A stretch of DNA of 64,000 nt from JAEUQQ01 sp963697285 (GTDB lineage Bacteria; Acidobacteriota; Vicinamibacteria; Vicinamibacterales; JAFNAJ01), in the NCBI GenBank assembly GCA_963697285.1, contig CAVONI010000010.1, forward strand, positions 1-64,000, written 5' to 3'. Position numbers and translations under genes: made by a program. The notes under the pieces were generated by a model. That model had not been told where the DNA came from and ran no database searches. It worked only from the letters and a program-made list of their open reading frames with translations. Of the stretch, positions 50,990 to 58,954 are shown one piece after another (positions within the stretch are counted from its first letter, which is position 1; each line of letters begins with the position of its first letter).

Positions 50990-51827
50990 CTACTTCTTCG
51001 CCTTGCCGGGATCGAGGCCGGAGCCACCGGTCGCGAAATCGGGATGCACGTTCACCACGCCGAACTGCCGGTCATCGTCTTCGCGGACGGCGGCCATCAT
51101 CCAGAGGAAGTTGATGGCGCCCCCCGGTGCGGCGACGTTCGGGTGGTAGCCCTGCGGAATCATGACCACGTCGCCTTCGCGCACGAACGTCGCGAGTTCC
51201 GGCTGGTGGCTGTCGTTGAACACGAACTGCACGCCGAACCCCGGTGCGGGCATGTCGAGGTAGAGGTAGGCCTCCTCGAGCGATGGCGGCGTGCTCGTGC
51301 GGCGGCCACGACGTCCAGTTGCCCGGCTCGCTGAAGGTGACGCCGCACATGATGCGTCCGGCCTCGACGTTCTTGCCCATGAGGATGTTGAGCTCGCGCT
51401 TCGCGCCGGGCCCGCCTGCCGCAAAGTGGAGGCCGCTGTCGGCCAGCACGTCGGCGTACCGCACGAACTGCACCGGGTGCGACTTCTCGACCGGCGCCGA
51501 GATCTCCGACAGGTCGCAGCCAGCGGCGGCAGGCGTGATGACCACCGTGCTCTGTCGCGGCACGTACAGCGCGTCGAACGGCACCATCGCGTACGTCCGT
51601 GACCCGACGGTGAGCGTCGCGCTCCCCTTCATGCAGACGAAACCCGTCTCGTGCGTGTCGGTGGCGATCGTCATCGGGGCATCGCCCGCGTCGAGGATGA
51701 TGCGGCCGTAGTGGAGGTGACGCGACGCGACGGTCTCTGGCGAGACCGCCCGCGTGCGGCCCCTGGTCGACGCCGTGTTGCGCACGATGCCGGTCGTGGG
51801 AGAGATGGGCAGTAACGTGGTGCTCAT
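50990..51827 (-). CDS. KduI/IolB-superfamily isomerase (IolB-like), probable KduI step; one frame break
   Basis: ATG at 51827. With one extra base removed near 51287 the protein is 278 aa and contains GNWTSWPPHEHAPSLEEAYL, LDMPAPGFGVQFVFND and MIPQGYHPNVAAPGG. These match the metal-binding H-x-H, E and H of the IolB (5-deoxyglucuronate isomerase) branch rather than the canonical KduI branch, whose motif is CHTHERR-type. The neighbours are kdgF, kduD, kdgA and kdgK. No inositol genes are present, so it most likely fills the 5-keto-4-deoxyuronate isomerase step. Sequence alone would call it IolB. It is first after the repressor gene, 51 bp downstream. Confidence 0.78.
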
Positions 51828-51878
51828 GATGTGCGTCCTCGTGCGATGGTCCAGGTTCGCGTCATCGCGCACGCGCCG

Positions 51879-53174
51879 TCAGTCGCCATGGTGCACTCGG
51901 GCAACCGCCGGATGTGAAGGTAGTCGATGCATGGGAAGCCGCGGGCGTCGGTCGTGCCCCGCCGTGGACGTGAAGGCCGGCGCCGCGACGAGCGCGGCCG
52001 CGCCGAGCAGGCGTGGAGACTCCTGCGGCGGCACCGCCAGCAACTCCACGCTCCGGGCCGCCTGGGTCAACACGCGCTCGGCCAGGGCCGATCGCACGGT
52101 TGAGGCGATCACGTCCCAGACGAGGGTGATCTCACCGCCGATGTAGACGCGGTCGGGATCGAGCGCGTTGACCACCGATCCCAGGCCGAGTCCGAGGTAG
52201 CGCGCCGTGGCCTGGACGGCCGCGAGGGCGCGCGCGTCGCCGGCGTGCGCGGCCTCCACGACGTCCTGCATCGAGATGGACGCCTCCGTGCCGTCGACCG
52301 CGACGTGATCCACGGGACGCCGCAGGTACCGTGCGACGGTCGCCCGGTTCGAGACATAGACCTCCCAGCATCCCGTCGCGCCACACGCGCACACCGGCCC
52401 GTCGACGCTCAGCGGCACGTGCCCGAACTCGCCGGCGATGTTGTGGCGCCCCCGCAGCACTTCGCCGTTGACGACCACGCCGACGCCGAGACCGTCAGAG
52501 ACGCTGACGAACACGAAGTCGCCGTGCGACGGGAGGTCGTGGCGCACGGCCCACAATTGCGCCAGCGCGCACGCGCGGCCCGAGTTCTCGATGTGCACGG
52601 GGAGGCGCGTTGCCGCCGCAATCGGCGTGCGGATGTCGCGGTCGCGCCAGCCGAGGGTCGGGGCGTTGATGACGCGCGACGTGGCGCGATCGACCATCCC
52701 CGGGACCACCACGCCGATGCCCTCGCAAGCCATGCCGCGCGCGTGCGCCTCGAGCAACTGGTTGACGATCTTCGCCAGGCGCCGCGCGAGCGCGCGCGGA
52801 TCGCGGACGGTCTCGAAGTGCACGACGTCGGCGATGGGCTGCCCCATGAGGTCGGTGAGCAGCACGTACGACTGGCTCGCGCGCAGGTCCACCGCGATCA
52901 CGACCCGCCGCGACGCGTTCACGTGCAGGAACGTCGGCTTTCGGCCGCGCTGGGTCGTCGAGGCATCGGTGGCGCCCTCCACGAGCAGGCCCTCGTCGAT
53001 GAGCTGGTTGACGAGCAGGGTCACCGCCCCGCGCGCGACGTTCATCGCACGCGCGAGGTCGGCGCGCGAGATCGGCTGGTGCGCCCGCACGAGGTTCAGC
53101 ACGATCTGCCGGTTGATCGCGCGCGACGTGCCTCGCGTGGCAACACGAACGGTCGACGGATCGATGCGGCGCAT
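51879..53174 (-). CDS. ROK-family transcriptional repressor (NagC/XylR type)
   Basis: 431 aa. An N-terminal winged helix-turn-helix (about residues 18-75; INRQIVLNLVRAHQPISRAD, VARGAVTLLVNQLIDEGLL) is followed by a ROK sugar-kinase-like domain: DLRASQSYVLLTDLMG, GIGVVVPGMVD, the GEFGHVPLSVDG motif and the zinc-binding CACGATGCWE. ROK regulators bind operators as dimers and release them on binding a sugar or sugar acid. It leads the uronate operon, so it probably controls its own synthesis and the five catabolic genes. The inducer is likely an intermediate such as KDG, which is inference. An AT-rich palindrome 46 bp upstream is the candidate operator. Confidence 0.9.
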   Translation of the reverse strand: MRRIDPSTVRVATRGTSRAINRQIVLNLVRAHQPISRADLARAMNVARGAVTLLVNQLIDEGLLVEGATDASTTQRGRKPTFLHVNASRRVVIAVDLRASQSYVLLTDLMGQPIADVVHFETVRDPRALARRLAKIVNQLLEAHARGMACEGIGVVVPGMVDRATSRVINAPTLGWRDRDIRTPIAAATRLPVHIENSGRACALAQLWAVRHDLPSHGDFVFVSVSDGLGVGVVVNGEVLRGRHNIAGEFGHVPLSVDGPVCACGATGCWEVYVSNRATVARYLRRPVDHVAVDGTEASISMQDVVEAAHAGDARALAAVQATARYLGLGLGSVVNALDPDRVYIGGEITLVWDVIASTVRSALAERVLTQAARSVELLAVPPQESPRLLGAAALVAAPAFTSTAGHDRRPRLPMHRLPSHPAVARVHHGD

Positions 53175-53219
53175 GGAGGGTGCCCGAACTCACCGGCGTT
53201 TCGCGCGGGGCGCAACGCC

Positions 53220-53244
53220 AATTTGTTCTTCGACGTAACAAATT
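53220..53244. promoter_or_regulatory. Candidate ROK operator, 25-bp palindrome
   Basis: AATTTGTT (53220-53227), a 9-bp spacer, then AACAAATT (53237-53244): perfect 8-bp arms, strongly AT-rich in very GC-rich surroundings. It ends 46 bp before the ROK start codon, where it would block RNA polymerase. The TTTGTT-N-AACAAA pattern resembles known XylR-type ROK operators. Confidence 0.7.
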
Positions 53245-53317
53245 AGAGACCACGGGGCCCATTGTCAAGGGTTTCATTCCGGACGGGTTCCATCTCGGGC
53301 CGCGCGGGGGCGCGGTC

Positions 53318-53394
53318 GGGCCGCGCGGGGCGCGGCCCCTACACCCGATACCGACGATCAGCCCCCGTGTAGGGGTCGCGCCCCCGCGCGACCC
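53318..53394. repeat. Long imperfect inverted repeat (REP-like hairpin)
   Basis: The left arm 53318-53344 and right arm 53367-53394 pair over about 27 positions with roughly two mismatches and one bulge around a 22-nt loop. The inner arms carry GCGGCCCCTACAC and GTGTAGGGGTCGC. The string TAGGGGCCGC also occurs at 13487-13496, and GCGGCCCCTA at 50983-50992. It may be a dispersed repeat. Confidence 0.55.
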
Positions 53395-53477
53395 TCGATA
53401 CCGCGCGCGACCTCGCGTTGACACCCCGCGCGACCCCGGTTGACACGAGGGAAACGGGTGTTGCACTGTCGGACGGC

Positions 53478-54488
53478 GTGCTTCCAGACGCCTTCCGCGC
53501 GGCGCTCGACGCCGACATCAGCCGCATCGACACGCGCCGGGTCACCATCGCGGGCCGGGCGCTGATCGACGCCTACCGCTCCACCCCCGACCGCCCCTCG
53601 CGACCGCCGGCGGTCGATCCCGACGCCTGGCGTGCGGCATACCTCGAGATGCGCGTGCCGGCGACCTTCGCCGCGGTCTCGCACGTCGGACGCGAACTCG
53701 CCCGATGCCTCGACCTCGGAGGGCTCACGTCGCTGCTCGACCTCGGCGCGGGGCCCGGCACGGCGCTCCACGCGCTGTCGCCGTGGCTGCCCGCGCTACG
53801 GCTCGCGACGCTCGTGGATCGCGACGAGGACCTGCTCGACATCGCCGAGCGGCTGGCGACGGCACTCGATGCGCCGGGCCTCGTTGTGCGTGCCGAGCAG
53901 CGCGACATCGCAGATGCCCACCGTCCCGATTCGAGCGACCTGGTCGTGATGTCGTATGCCCTTGGCGAGGTGGCGCCACGCGATCGGGCGCGCACGGTCG
54001 CGGGCGCGTGGCTGAACACGCGCCAGGCACTGGTCATCATCGAGCCGGGGACGACGAAGGGGTTCGAGCGGATCCTCGAGGCGCGCCAGGTGCTGATCAC
54101 GCGCGGGGCGCACATCGCGGCCCCGTGTCCTCACGCCGCGGCCTGTCCGATGCGCGCACCCGACTGGTGCCACGTGCCGGTCCGCGTCGAACGCACGCGG
54201 CGCATGCGCCAGGTCAAGCACGGCGACCTCGGCTATGAAGACGAGGCCATCGCGTATCTCATTGCGACCACGGCACCACCTCCGCCGCTCGAAGCCAGGA
54301 TCGTGGCGCGTCCGCGCATCATGAAGGGACAGGTGCAGATCCCGCTCTGCACGTCCACGGGGCTCGACACGCTGATCGTCACCCGGCGCGATGCGGCGTG
54401 GCACGGGGCGCGGCACGCGCGCTGGGGCGAGCGATGGCCGTCGGGGGATGTCGCGGCGACGGCCGCGGACGATTCCGCCATCGAGTGA
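53478..54488 (+). CDS. Rsm22/METTL17-family methyltransferase-like protein
   Basis: 336 aa from GTG 53478, chosen because LPDAFRAALDADI aligns with usual family starts; an in-frame TTG at 53418 is the longer alternative. The SAM-binding Rossmann motif is SLLDLGAGPGTALHAL, with the acidic LVDRDEDLL after strand 2 and DLVVMSYALGEV. Downstream, CPHAAACPMRAPDWCHVPVR supplies four cysteines, the pattern linked to an iron-sulfur cluster in METTL17/Rsm22 proteins. The family associates with the small ribosomal subunit and aids its assembly; a direct methylation target is not firmly known. It starts a plus-strand run with an aminopeptidase and a LOV phosphatase gene, probably independently controlled. 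Confidence 0.82.
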   Translation: MLPDAFRAALDADISRIDTRRVTIAGRALIDAYRSTPDRPSRPPAVDPDAWRAAYLEMRVPATFAAVSHVGRELARCLDLGGLTSLLDLGAGPGTALHALSPWLPALRLATLVDRDEDLLDIAERLATALDAPGLVVRAEQRDIADAHRPDSSDLVVMSYALGEVAPRDRARTVAGAWLNTRQALVIIEPGTTKGFERILEARQVLITRGAHIAAPCPHAAACPMRAPDWCHVPVRVERTRRMRQVKHGDLGYEDEAIAYLIATTAPPPPLEARIVARPRIMKGQVQIPLCTSTGLDTLIVTRRDAAWHGARHARWGERWPSGDVAATAADDSAIE

Positions 54489-54602
54489 GACCTCTGCGCA
54501 CCCCCAGCCGGCGTGCAGGTCGATGGACGAGAGCATGCCTCACCTTCCGCTGTCGCGGCGCGCACACGGTCGGGCGCCAACTTCGACGAGAATAGGGCCA
54601 CC

Positions 54603-57161
54603 ATGCGCTCACTGTTCCCGCCGTTGATGCTTGCCGCACTCGCCCTCTCCGTGCCTGCCGCAGCGCAGGACGATCCCGCCGCCGGCATCCCGCTCGATCT
54701 CGCCCGCTCGCGCGCGGCCATGGTGCGCGACGTGCGGTACGCGCTGGCGCTTCGTGTCCCCGCCTCCCGCACCGAACGCGTCACGGGACGCATGCTCGTG
54801 AGCGTGGCGCTCGAACGTGTGTCGGCCCCCCTCGTCCTCGACTTCGCGGCGCCGCCGGAGTCGGTGCAAAGCGTGATGGTCAACGGATCGACCGCGTCGC
54901 ACCGCCTCGTGAACGACCACATCGTGATCGACGCCGCCGCCCTGCGTCCCGGCGGCAACCAGGTCGCGATCGAGTTCGTCGCGGGCGACGCGTCGCTGAA
55001 CCGGGGTGACGACTTCCTCTACAGCCTGTTCGTGCCGGCGCGCGCGCACCGTGCCATCCCCTGCTTCGACCAGCCCGACATCAAGGCCCGCGTGTCGCTC
55101 ACGCTCGACATCCCCGCGGGATGGCAGGCCGTCGCCAACGGCGCCGAACTGTCGCGCGAAGACAGCGGCGGGCGCACCACGATCCGCTTCGCCGAGACGC
55201 AGCCCCTCTCGACATACGTCATGGCGTTCGCGGCGGGCGTGATGCAGGTCGAGACCGCGACGCGCGGGACGCGCACGTTCCGGATGTTCCACCGCGAGAA
55301 CGACGCCGCCAAGGTCGCGCGCAACCGCGACGCCATCTTCGACCTGCACGCGGCGTCGATCGACTGGCTCGAGACCTACACCGGCGTCCCGTATCCATGG
55401 GGCAAGTTCGACTTCTTCCTCGTGCCGGCATTCCAGTTCGGAGGCATGGAGCATCCTGGCGCGATCTTCTACAACGCACCGGGCATGCTGCTCGACGAGA
55501 GCGCCACGCAGGCGCAGACGCTCGGCCGCGCGAGCCTGATTGCGCACGAGACGGCGCACATGTGGTTCGGCGATCTCGTCACGATGCGGTGGTTCGACGA
55601 TGTGTGGACGAAGGAGGTGTACGCGAACTTCTTCGCCGCGAAGATCGTGAACCCGTCGTTCCCGGCCATCAACCACCAGTTGCGATTCCTGCTGCAGCAC
55701 TACCCCGGCGCGTACGAGATCGATCGCACCGACGGCACGCATCCCATCAGGCAGGAACTCTCGAACCTCGACGAGGCGGGCACGCTCTACGGCAACATCA
55801 TCTACCTGAAGGCGCCCGTCGTCATGCGGCAGCTCGAGCTGCTCGTCGGCGAAGAGACCTTCAGGCGGGGCATGCGCGAGTACATCAGGCGTTTCTCATT
55901 CGGCAACGCGACGTGGCCCGAGCTCATCCAGATTCTCGACGGGCTCGTCGACACGGACCTCGCGGCGTGGAGCCAGGTGTGGGTCGAGCGCGAGGGCCGT
56001 CCGACCATCCGCGCCATCGTGACGAAGGATGCGGGGGGCGCAGTGGCCTCCCTCACGCTCGAGCAGACCGATCCGCGCGGGCGCGGGCTCGTGTGGCCGC
56101 AGTTGCTGCACGTGGTCGTCGCGACCGGGAGCGAGACGAAGACGATTCCAGTGCGGATGTCGTCGGCACGGGCCGACGTGCCCGAGGCCCGGGGCCTGCG
56201 CGACGTGCGATACGTCCTGCCGACAGGCGGAGGACTCGCATACGGCAACGTCGAACTCGACCCCGACAGCCGGGCCGCGCTGCTGGCGACACTGCCCGAC
56301 ATCATCGACACGGTGACGCGTGGAGCCGCGCTGGTGACCCTTGGCGAGGAACTGGTGGACCGGCGCGTCACGCCTGCGCAGTGGATGGAGATGGCGCTGC
56401 GCGCGCTGCCGCGCGAGACCGACGAGCAGTTGCTGCAGCGCCTCGCGTCGACGACCACGTCGGTATTCTGGCGGCGGCTCTCACCGGCGGAGCGCGACGG
56501 GCAGCAACTGGCGGTCGAGCGCGTGTTCCGCGACGGCCTGAACGCCGCGCCGACACGCACCGCCAAGGCCGTGTGGTTCGCGAGCCTCGTCGAGGTCGCG
56601 CGCACCGGCGACACGCTGGCGTGGCTGACGCGCGTGTGGAAGCGCGACGAGAAGATCGAGGGCCTGCCGCTGGCGGAACCCGACGAGACCAACCTGGCGT
56701 TCGAGCTCGCGCTGCGTGGGGTGGACGGCTGGCCCGCCATCCTCGACGGCCAGCAGGCGCGCCTCACGAACCCCGATCGTGCCGCACGGTTCGCGTTCGT
56801 GCGCCCGGCCCTCGACGCCGATCCGGTGATCCGCGACGGGGTGTTCGCCGCGCTGGCGAAGCCCGAGAACCGGGCCCGCGAGCCATGGGTACTCGACGTG
56901 CTCAACTACCTGCACCACCCGCTGCGCGGCTCACGCAGCGAACGGTACGTGGGGCCATCGCTCGACATGCTCGAGGAGATCCGCCGGACCGGCGACATCT
57001 TCTTCCCGAAGCGCTGGATGGACGTGACGCTCGCCTGGCACCGCTCGCCCGTCGTCGCGTCGACCGTTCGCGGCTTCCTCGCCGCACATCCCGACTACCC
57101 CGTCAGGCTGAAGCGGATCATCCTGCAGTCGGCCGACGAGGTGCTGCGCGAGGGACGGTAG
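54603..57161 (+). CDS. M1-family zinc metallo-aminopeptidase, secreted
   Basis: 852 aa. ATG 54603 was chosen because it directly opens a signal peptide (SLFPPLMLAALALSVPAAAQ), with AGGG upstream; the open frame is longer. The N-terminal beta domain is followed by the catalytic domain. The zinc site is HETAH (H315, E316, H319) with E338 eighteen residues on (TKEVYANFF). The substrate N-terminus loop, usually GxMEN, reads GGMEH, an Asn-to-His change. The C-terminal helical domain is ERAP/PepN-like. It removes N-terminal amino acids from peptides in the periplasm or outside the cell. The gene is 114 bp after the Rsm22 gene and ends 48 bp before the LOV gene, which has its own promoter candidate. 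Confidence 0.92.
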   Translation: MRSLFPPLMLAALALSVPAAAQDDPAAGIPLDLARSRAAMVRDVRYALALRVPASRTERVTGRMLVSVALERVSAPLVLDFAAPPESVQSVMVNGSTASHRLVNDHIVIDAAALRPGGNQVAIEFVAGDASLNRGDDFLYSLFVPARAHRAIPCFDQPDIKARVSLTLDIPAGWQAVANGAELSREDSGGRTTIRFAETQPLSTYVMAFAAGVMQVETATRGTRTFRMFHRENDAAKVARNRDAIFDLHAASIDWLETYTGVPYPWGKFDFFLVPAFQFGGMEHPGAIFYNAPGMLLDESATQAQTLGRASLIAHETAHMWFGDLVTMRWFDDVWTKEVYANFFAAKIVNPSFPAINHQLRFLLQHYPGAYEIDRTDGTHPIRQELSNLDEAGTLYGNIIYLKAPVVMRQLELLVGEETFRRGMREYIRRFSFGNATWPELIQILDGLVDTDLAAWSQVWVEREGRPTIRAIVTKDAGGAVASLTLEQTDPRGRGLVWPQLLHVVVATGSETKTIPVRMSSARADVPEARGLRDVRYVLPTGGGLAYGNVELDPDSRAALLATLPDIIDTVTRGAALVTLGEELVDRRVTPAQWMEMALRALPRETDEQLLQRLASTTTSVFWRRLSPAERDGQQLAVERVFRDGLNAAPTRTAKAVWFASLVEVARTGDTLAWLTRVWKRDEKIEGLPLAEPDETNLAFELALRGVDGWPAILDGQQARLTNPDRAARFAFVRPALDADPVIRDGVFAALAKPENRAREPWVLDVLNYLHHPLRGSRSERYVGPSLDMLEEIRRTGDIFFPKRWMDVTLAWHRSPVVASTVRGFLAAHPDYPVRLKRIILQSADEVLREGR

Positions 57162-57178
57162 TCACGGCGCCCCTTGCG

Positions 57179-57184
57179 TATAAT
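57179..57184 (+). promoter_or_regulatory. Perfect -10 box (TATAAT) for the LOV phosphatase gene
   Basis: TATAAT lies in the short gap after the aminopeptidase stop. It predicts transcription starting near 57191, about 19 nt before GTG 57210. No good -35 is visible at 16-18 bp spacing. It favours GTG 57210 over the TTG at 57174, which would place the -10 inside the coding region. Confidence 0.55.
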
Positions 57185-57209
57185 CACGCCTGGCAGCGCG
57201 CGACGCACC

Positions 57210-58436
57210 GTGACCCTCGATTCCGCCCTCCTTCAACAGCGCGCCCTGGCCGACCAGCTCGCGCTGAAAGACCGCGCGCTCGACGTGGCCGCCGAGGGCG
57301 TCACCATCGCTGACGCCCGCCTGCCCGACCGGCCGCTGATCTACGCGAACGAAGGCTTCGAGCGCGTCACCGGCTACGCGGTGGCCGAGGTGCTGGGCCG
57401 GAATTGCCGTTTCCTGCAGGGCCCTGGCACGGATCCGGTCGCGGTCGCGGAGATCCGCGCCGCGGTCGCCGAAAACCGCGAGTGCGTGGTCGAGATCCTC
57501 AACTACCGCAAGGACGGCACGACCTTCTGGAACCGCCTGTCGATCACGCCTGTTCGCGACGACGCTGGCGACGTCACGCACTACATCGGCATCCAGTCTG
57601 ACGTCACGGCGCGTCGCGAGGCCGAGCAGTCGCTGAGGCGAACGACCGAGGCCCTCGAGCAGGACCTGCGACTTGCGGCGCGCATCCAGCAGGCCCTGCT
57701 GCCGCCGCCCGAGATGCAGCTGGGCGGCTACCGCATCGCGCACGCGTTCCGTCCGTGTACCGACCTTGCGGGAGATGCCGTGGGCATCGTCGCGCTACCG
57801 CACCGACAGGTGGGTCTCTACCTCCTCGACGTGAGTGGGCACGGCGTCGGGGCGGCGCTGCTGTCGTTCACCCTGAATCACCTGCTGTCGCCCTCGGTCG
57901 AAGGAGCGCTGCTGGTCGAAGAGACACCGGCCGGGCCCGACGTCGTCGCGCCATCGCGTGTCGCCGAGCGGCTCAACCGGCAGTTTCCGATGGACCGCAC
58001 GCGGCAGTACTTCACGCTGGTCTACGGCGTCCTCGATGAAGCGTCAGGACGCTTCCGGTATGTGATGGCCGGGCACCCGACGCCCGTGGTCCTGGCGCGC
58101 GACGCCCCGCCCATGCCGCTTGATGGCAGTGGCCTGCCCATCGGGATGATCGAGCACGCCCAGTTCGCGGATGAAGTCGTGACGCTGCGTGTCGGCGACC
58201 GCCTGTACTTCTACACCGATGGCGTCATCGAGGCCCTCGACGCCGCAGAGCACGACTTCAGCTACGCGCGCCTGCTCGACGAGATCGCCCGCCATCGCGA
58301 TCGTCCCCTTCGGGAGGGACTCGACCTGATCGCCGACGCCGTGCGCGATTGGTCAGGGGGGCAACTGCGAGACGACGTGTCGCTGCTGGCGGTCGAGCGG
58401 ACCGCCGAGACGCGCGCCCAGGGCGCCATCGACTGA
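57210..58436 (+). CDS. LOV-domain blue-light sensor fused to PP2C/SpoIIE-type phosphatase
   Basis: 408 aa from GTG 57210 (TLDSALLQQRALADQL). A PAS/LOV domain spans about residues 18-135. The LOV signature GRNCRFLQG contains the photoactive cysteine C66, which forms the flavin adduct. The FMN-contact residues NYRKDG, FWNRLSI and the glutamine in YIGIQSDVT are all present. A coiled linker (REAEQSLRRTTEALEQDL) leads to a PPM/RsbU phosphatase domain: ARIQQALLPPP, DLAGDAVGIV, LDVSGHGVGAAL, YVMAGHPTPVV and RDDVSLLAVER, with the acidic metal-binding residues. It probably dephosphorylates an anti-sigma antagonist in response to blue light. No partner anti-sigma gene is in the window, so that target is inference. 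Confidence 0.9.
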   Translation: MTLDSALLQQRALADQLALKDRALDVAAEGVTIADARLPDRPLIYANEGFERVTGYAVAEVLGRNCRFLQGPGTDPVAVAEIRAAVAENRECVVEILNYRKDGTTFWNRLSITPVRDDAGDVTHYIGIQSDVTARREAEQSLRRTTEALEQDLRLAARIQQALLPPPEMQLGGYRIAHAFRPCTDLAGDAVGIVALPHRQVGLYLLDVSGHGVGAALLSFTLNHLLSPSVEGALLVEETPAGPDVVAPSRVAERLNRQFPMDRTRQYFTLVYGVLDEASGRFRYVMAGHPTPVVLARDAPPMPLDGSGLPIGMIEHAQFADEVVTLRVGDRLYFYTDGVIEALDAAEHDFSYARLLDEIARHRDRPLREGLDLIADAVRDWSGGQLRDDVSLLAVERTAETRAQGAID

Positions 58437-58476
58437 CGCCTGCGCGCGCATTGATCGCGTTCGCCGTGCTGCCTCG

Positions 58477-58887
58477 TCAGTCATCGATGGTCGCGAAGAT
58501 CACGAGGAGCACGGCCAGGGCCGCTCCAGCCCCCGCGGCTGCGCCCAGGGCGATCGCCTTGCCGATGCTCGACTGCGTCTCGATCTCGAATCCACGCAAG
58601 TCGGTGAGCATCACCTCGACTGGAGGTTCGGGAACACGCACGCGAGGGTTGATGACGATGGACGTGGCGCTTGCGTGCATCAGCGTGCCGCGCATGCTGC
58701 GCCCGTCCGCGAGATGCACACGAAGGCGTGCGCCCACCGGAATCCTCGTCACGGAATCGGCCATGAGACCCGGGTCGGGCGTCCACGTCGAGGTTGAGGG
58801 CGACGAGCCCATCCGGATGGTGCCGCGCGTGGCGCAGCCGGGTGCGCCGAGCGCCACGCACAGCAGGACGGCGAGGAACTTCTTCAT
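58477..58887 (-). CDS. Small lipoprotein with C-terminal hydrophobic segment
   Basis: 136 aa from ATG 58887 (KKFLAVLLCVALGAPGC), chosen because it opens a lipoprotein signal with lipobox GAPGC and C18 as the lipidated residue. A small beta-rich middle follows (ARLRVHLADGRSMRGTLMHA). The C-terminus is a glycine/alanine-rich hydrophobic stretch (AIALGAAAGAGAALAVLLVI) resembling glycine-zipper or membrane anchors. It is convergent with the LOV gene. The next minus-strand gene upstream is an outer-membrane barrel 67 bp away, so the two may be co-transcribed. Function unknown. Confidence 0.72.
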   Translation of the reverse strand: MKKFLAVLLCVALGAPGCATRGTIRMGSSPSTSTWTPDPGLMADSVTRIPVGARLRVHLADGRSMRGTLMHASATSIVINPRVRVPEPPVEVMLTDLRGFEIETQSSIGKAIALGAAAGAGAALAVLLVIFATIDD

Positions 58888-58954
58888 GACGGTCTCCATC
58901 GGGTTCGATTGACTGCACACCGGGATCGACAATGCGGCTCACGTCGGCCATGCG

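Larger units (their letters stand above)
53175..53477. other. 303-bp divergent region: operator candidate and a GC-rich hairpin
   Basis: This separates the ROK repressor (minus) from the Rsm22-like gene (plus). It holds the AT-rich palindrome at 53220-53244 and the long imperfect hairpin at 53318-53394, listed separately. The rest consists of iterations of a GCGCGGG/CGCGCGACC theme. No consensus promoter hexamers are evident, although AAATTAGAG and TTGTCAAGG near 53240-53275 are locally AT-rich enough to host one. Confidence 0.5.

Noticed and set aside
57174..57209. TTG at 57174 as start of the LOV gene
   Set aside because: It would place the TATAAT box inside the coding region; GTG 57210 fits the promoter and the LOV protein start better.
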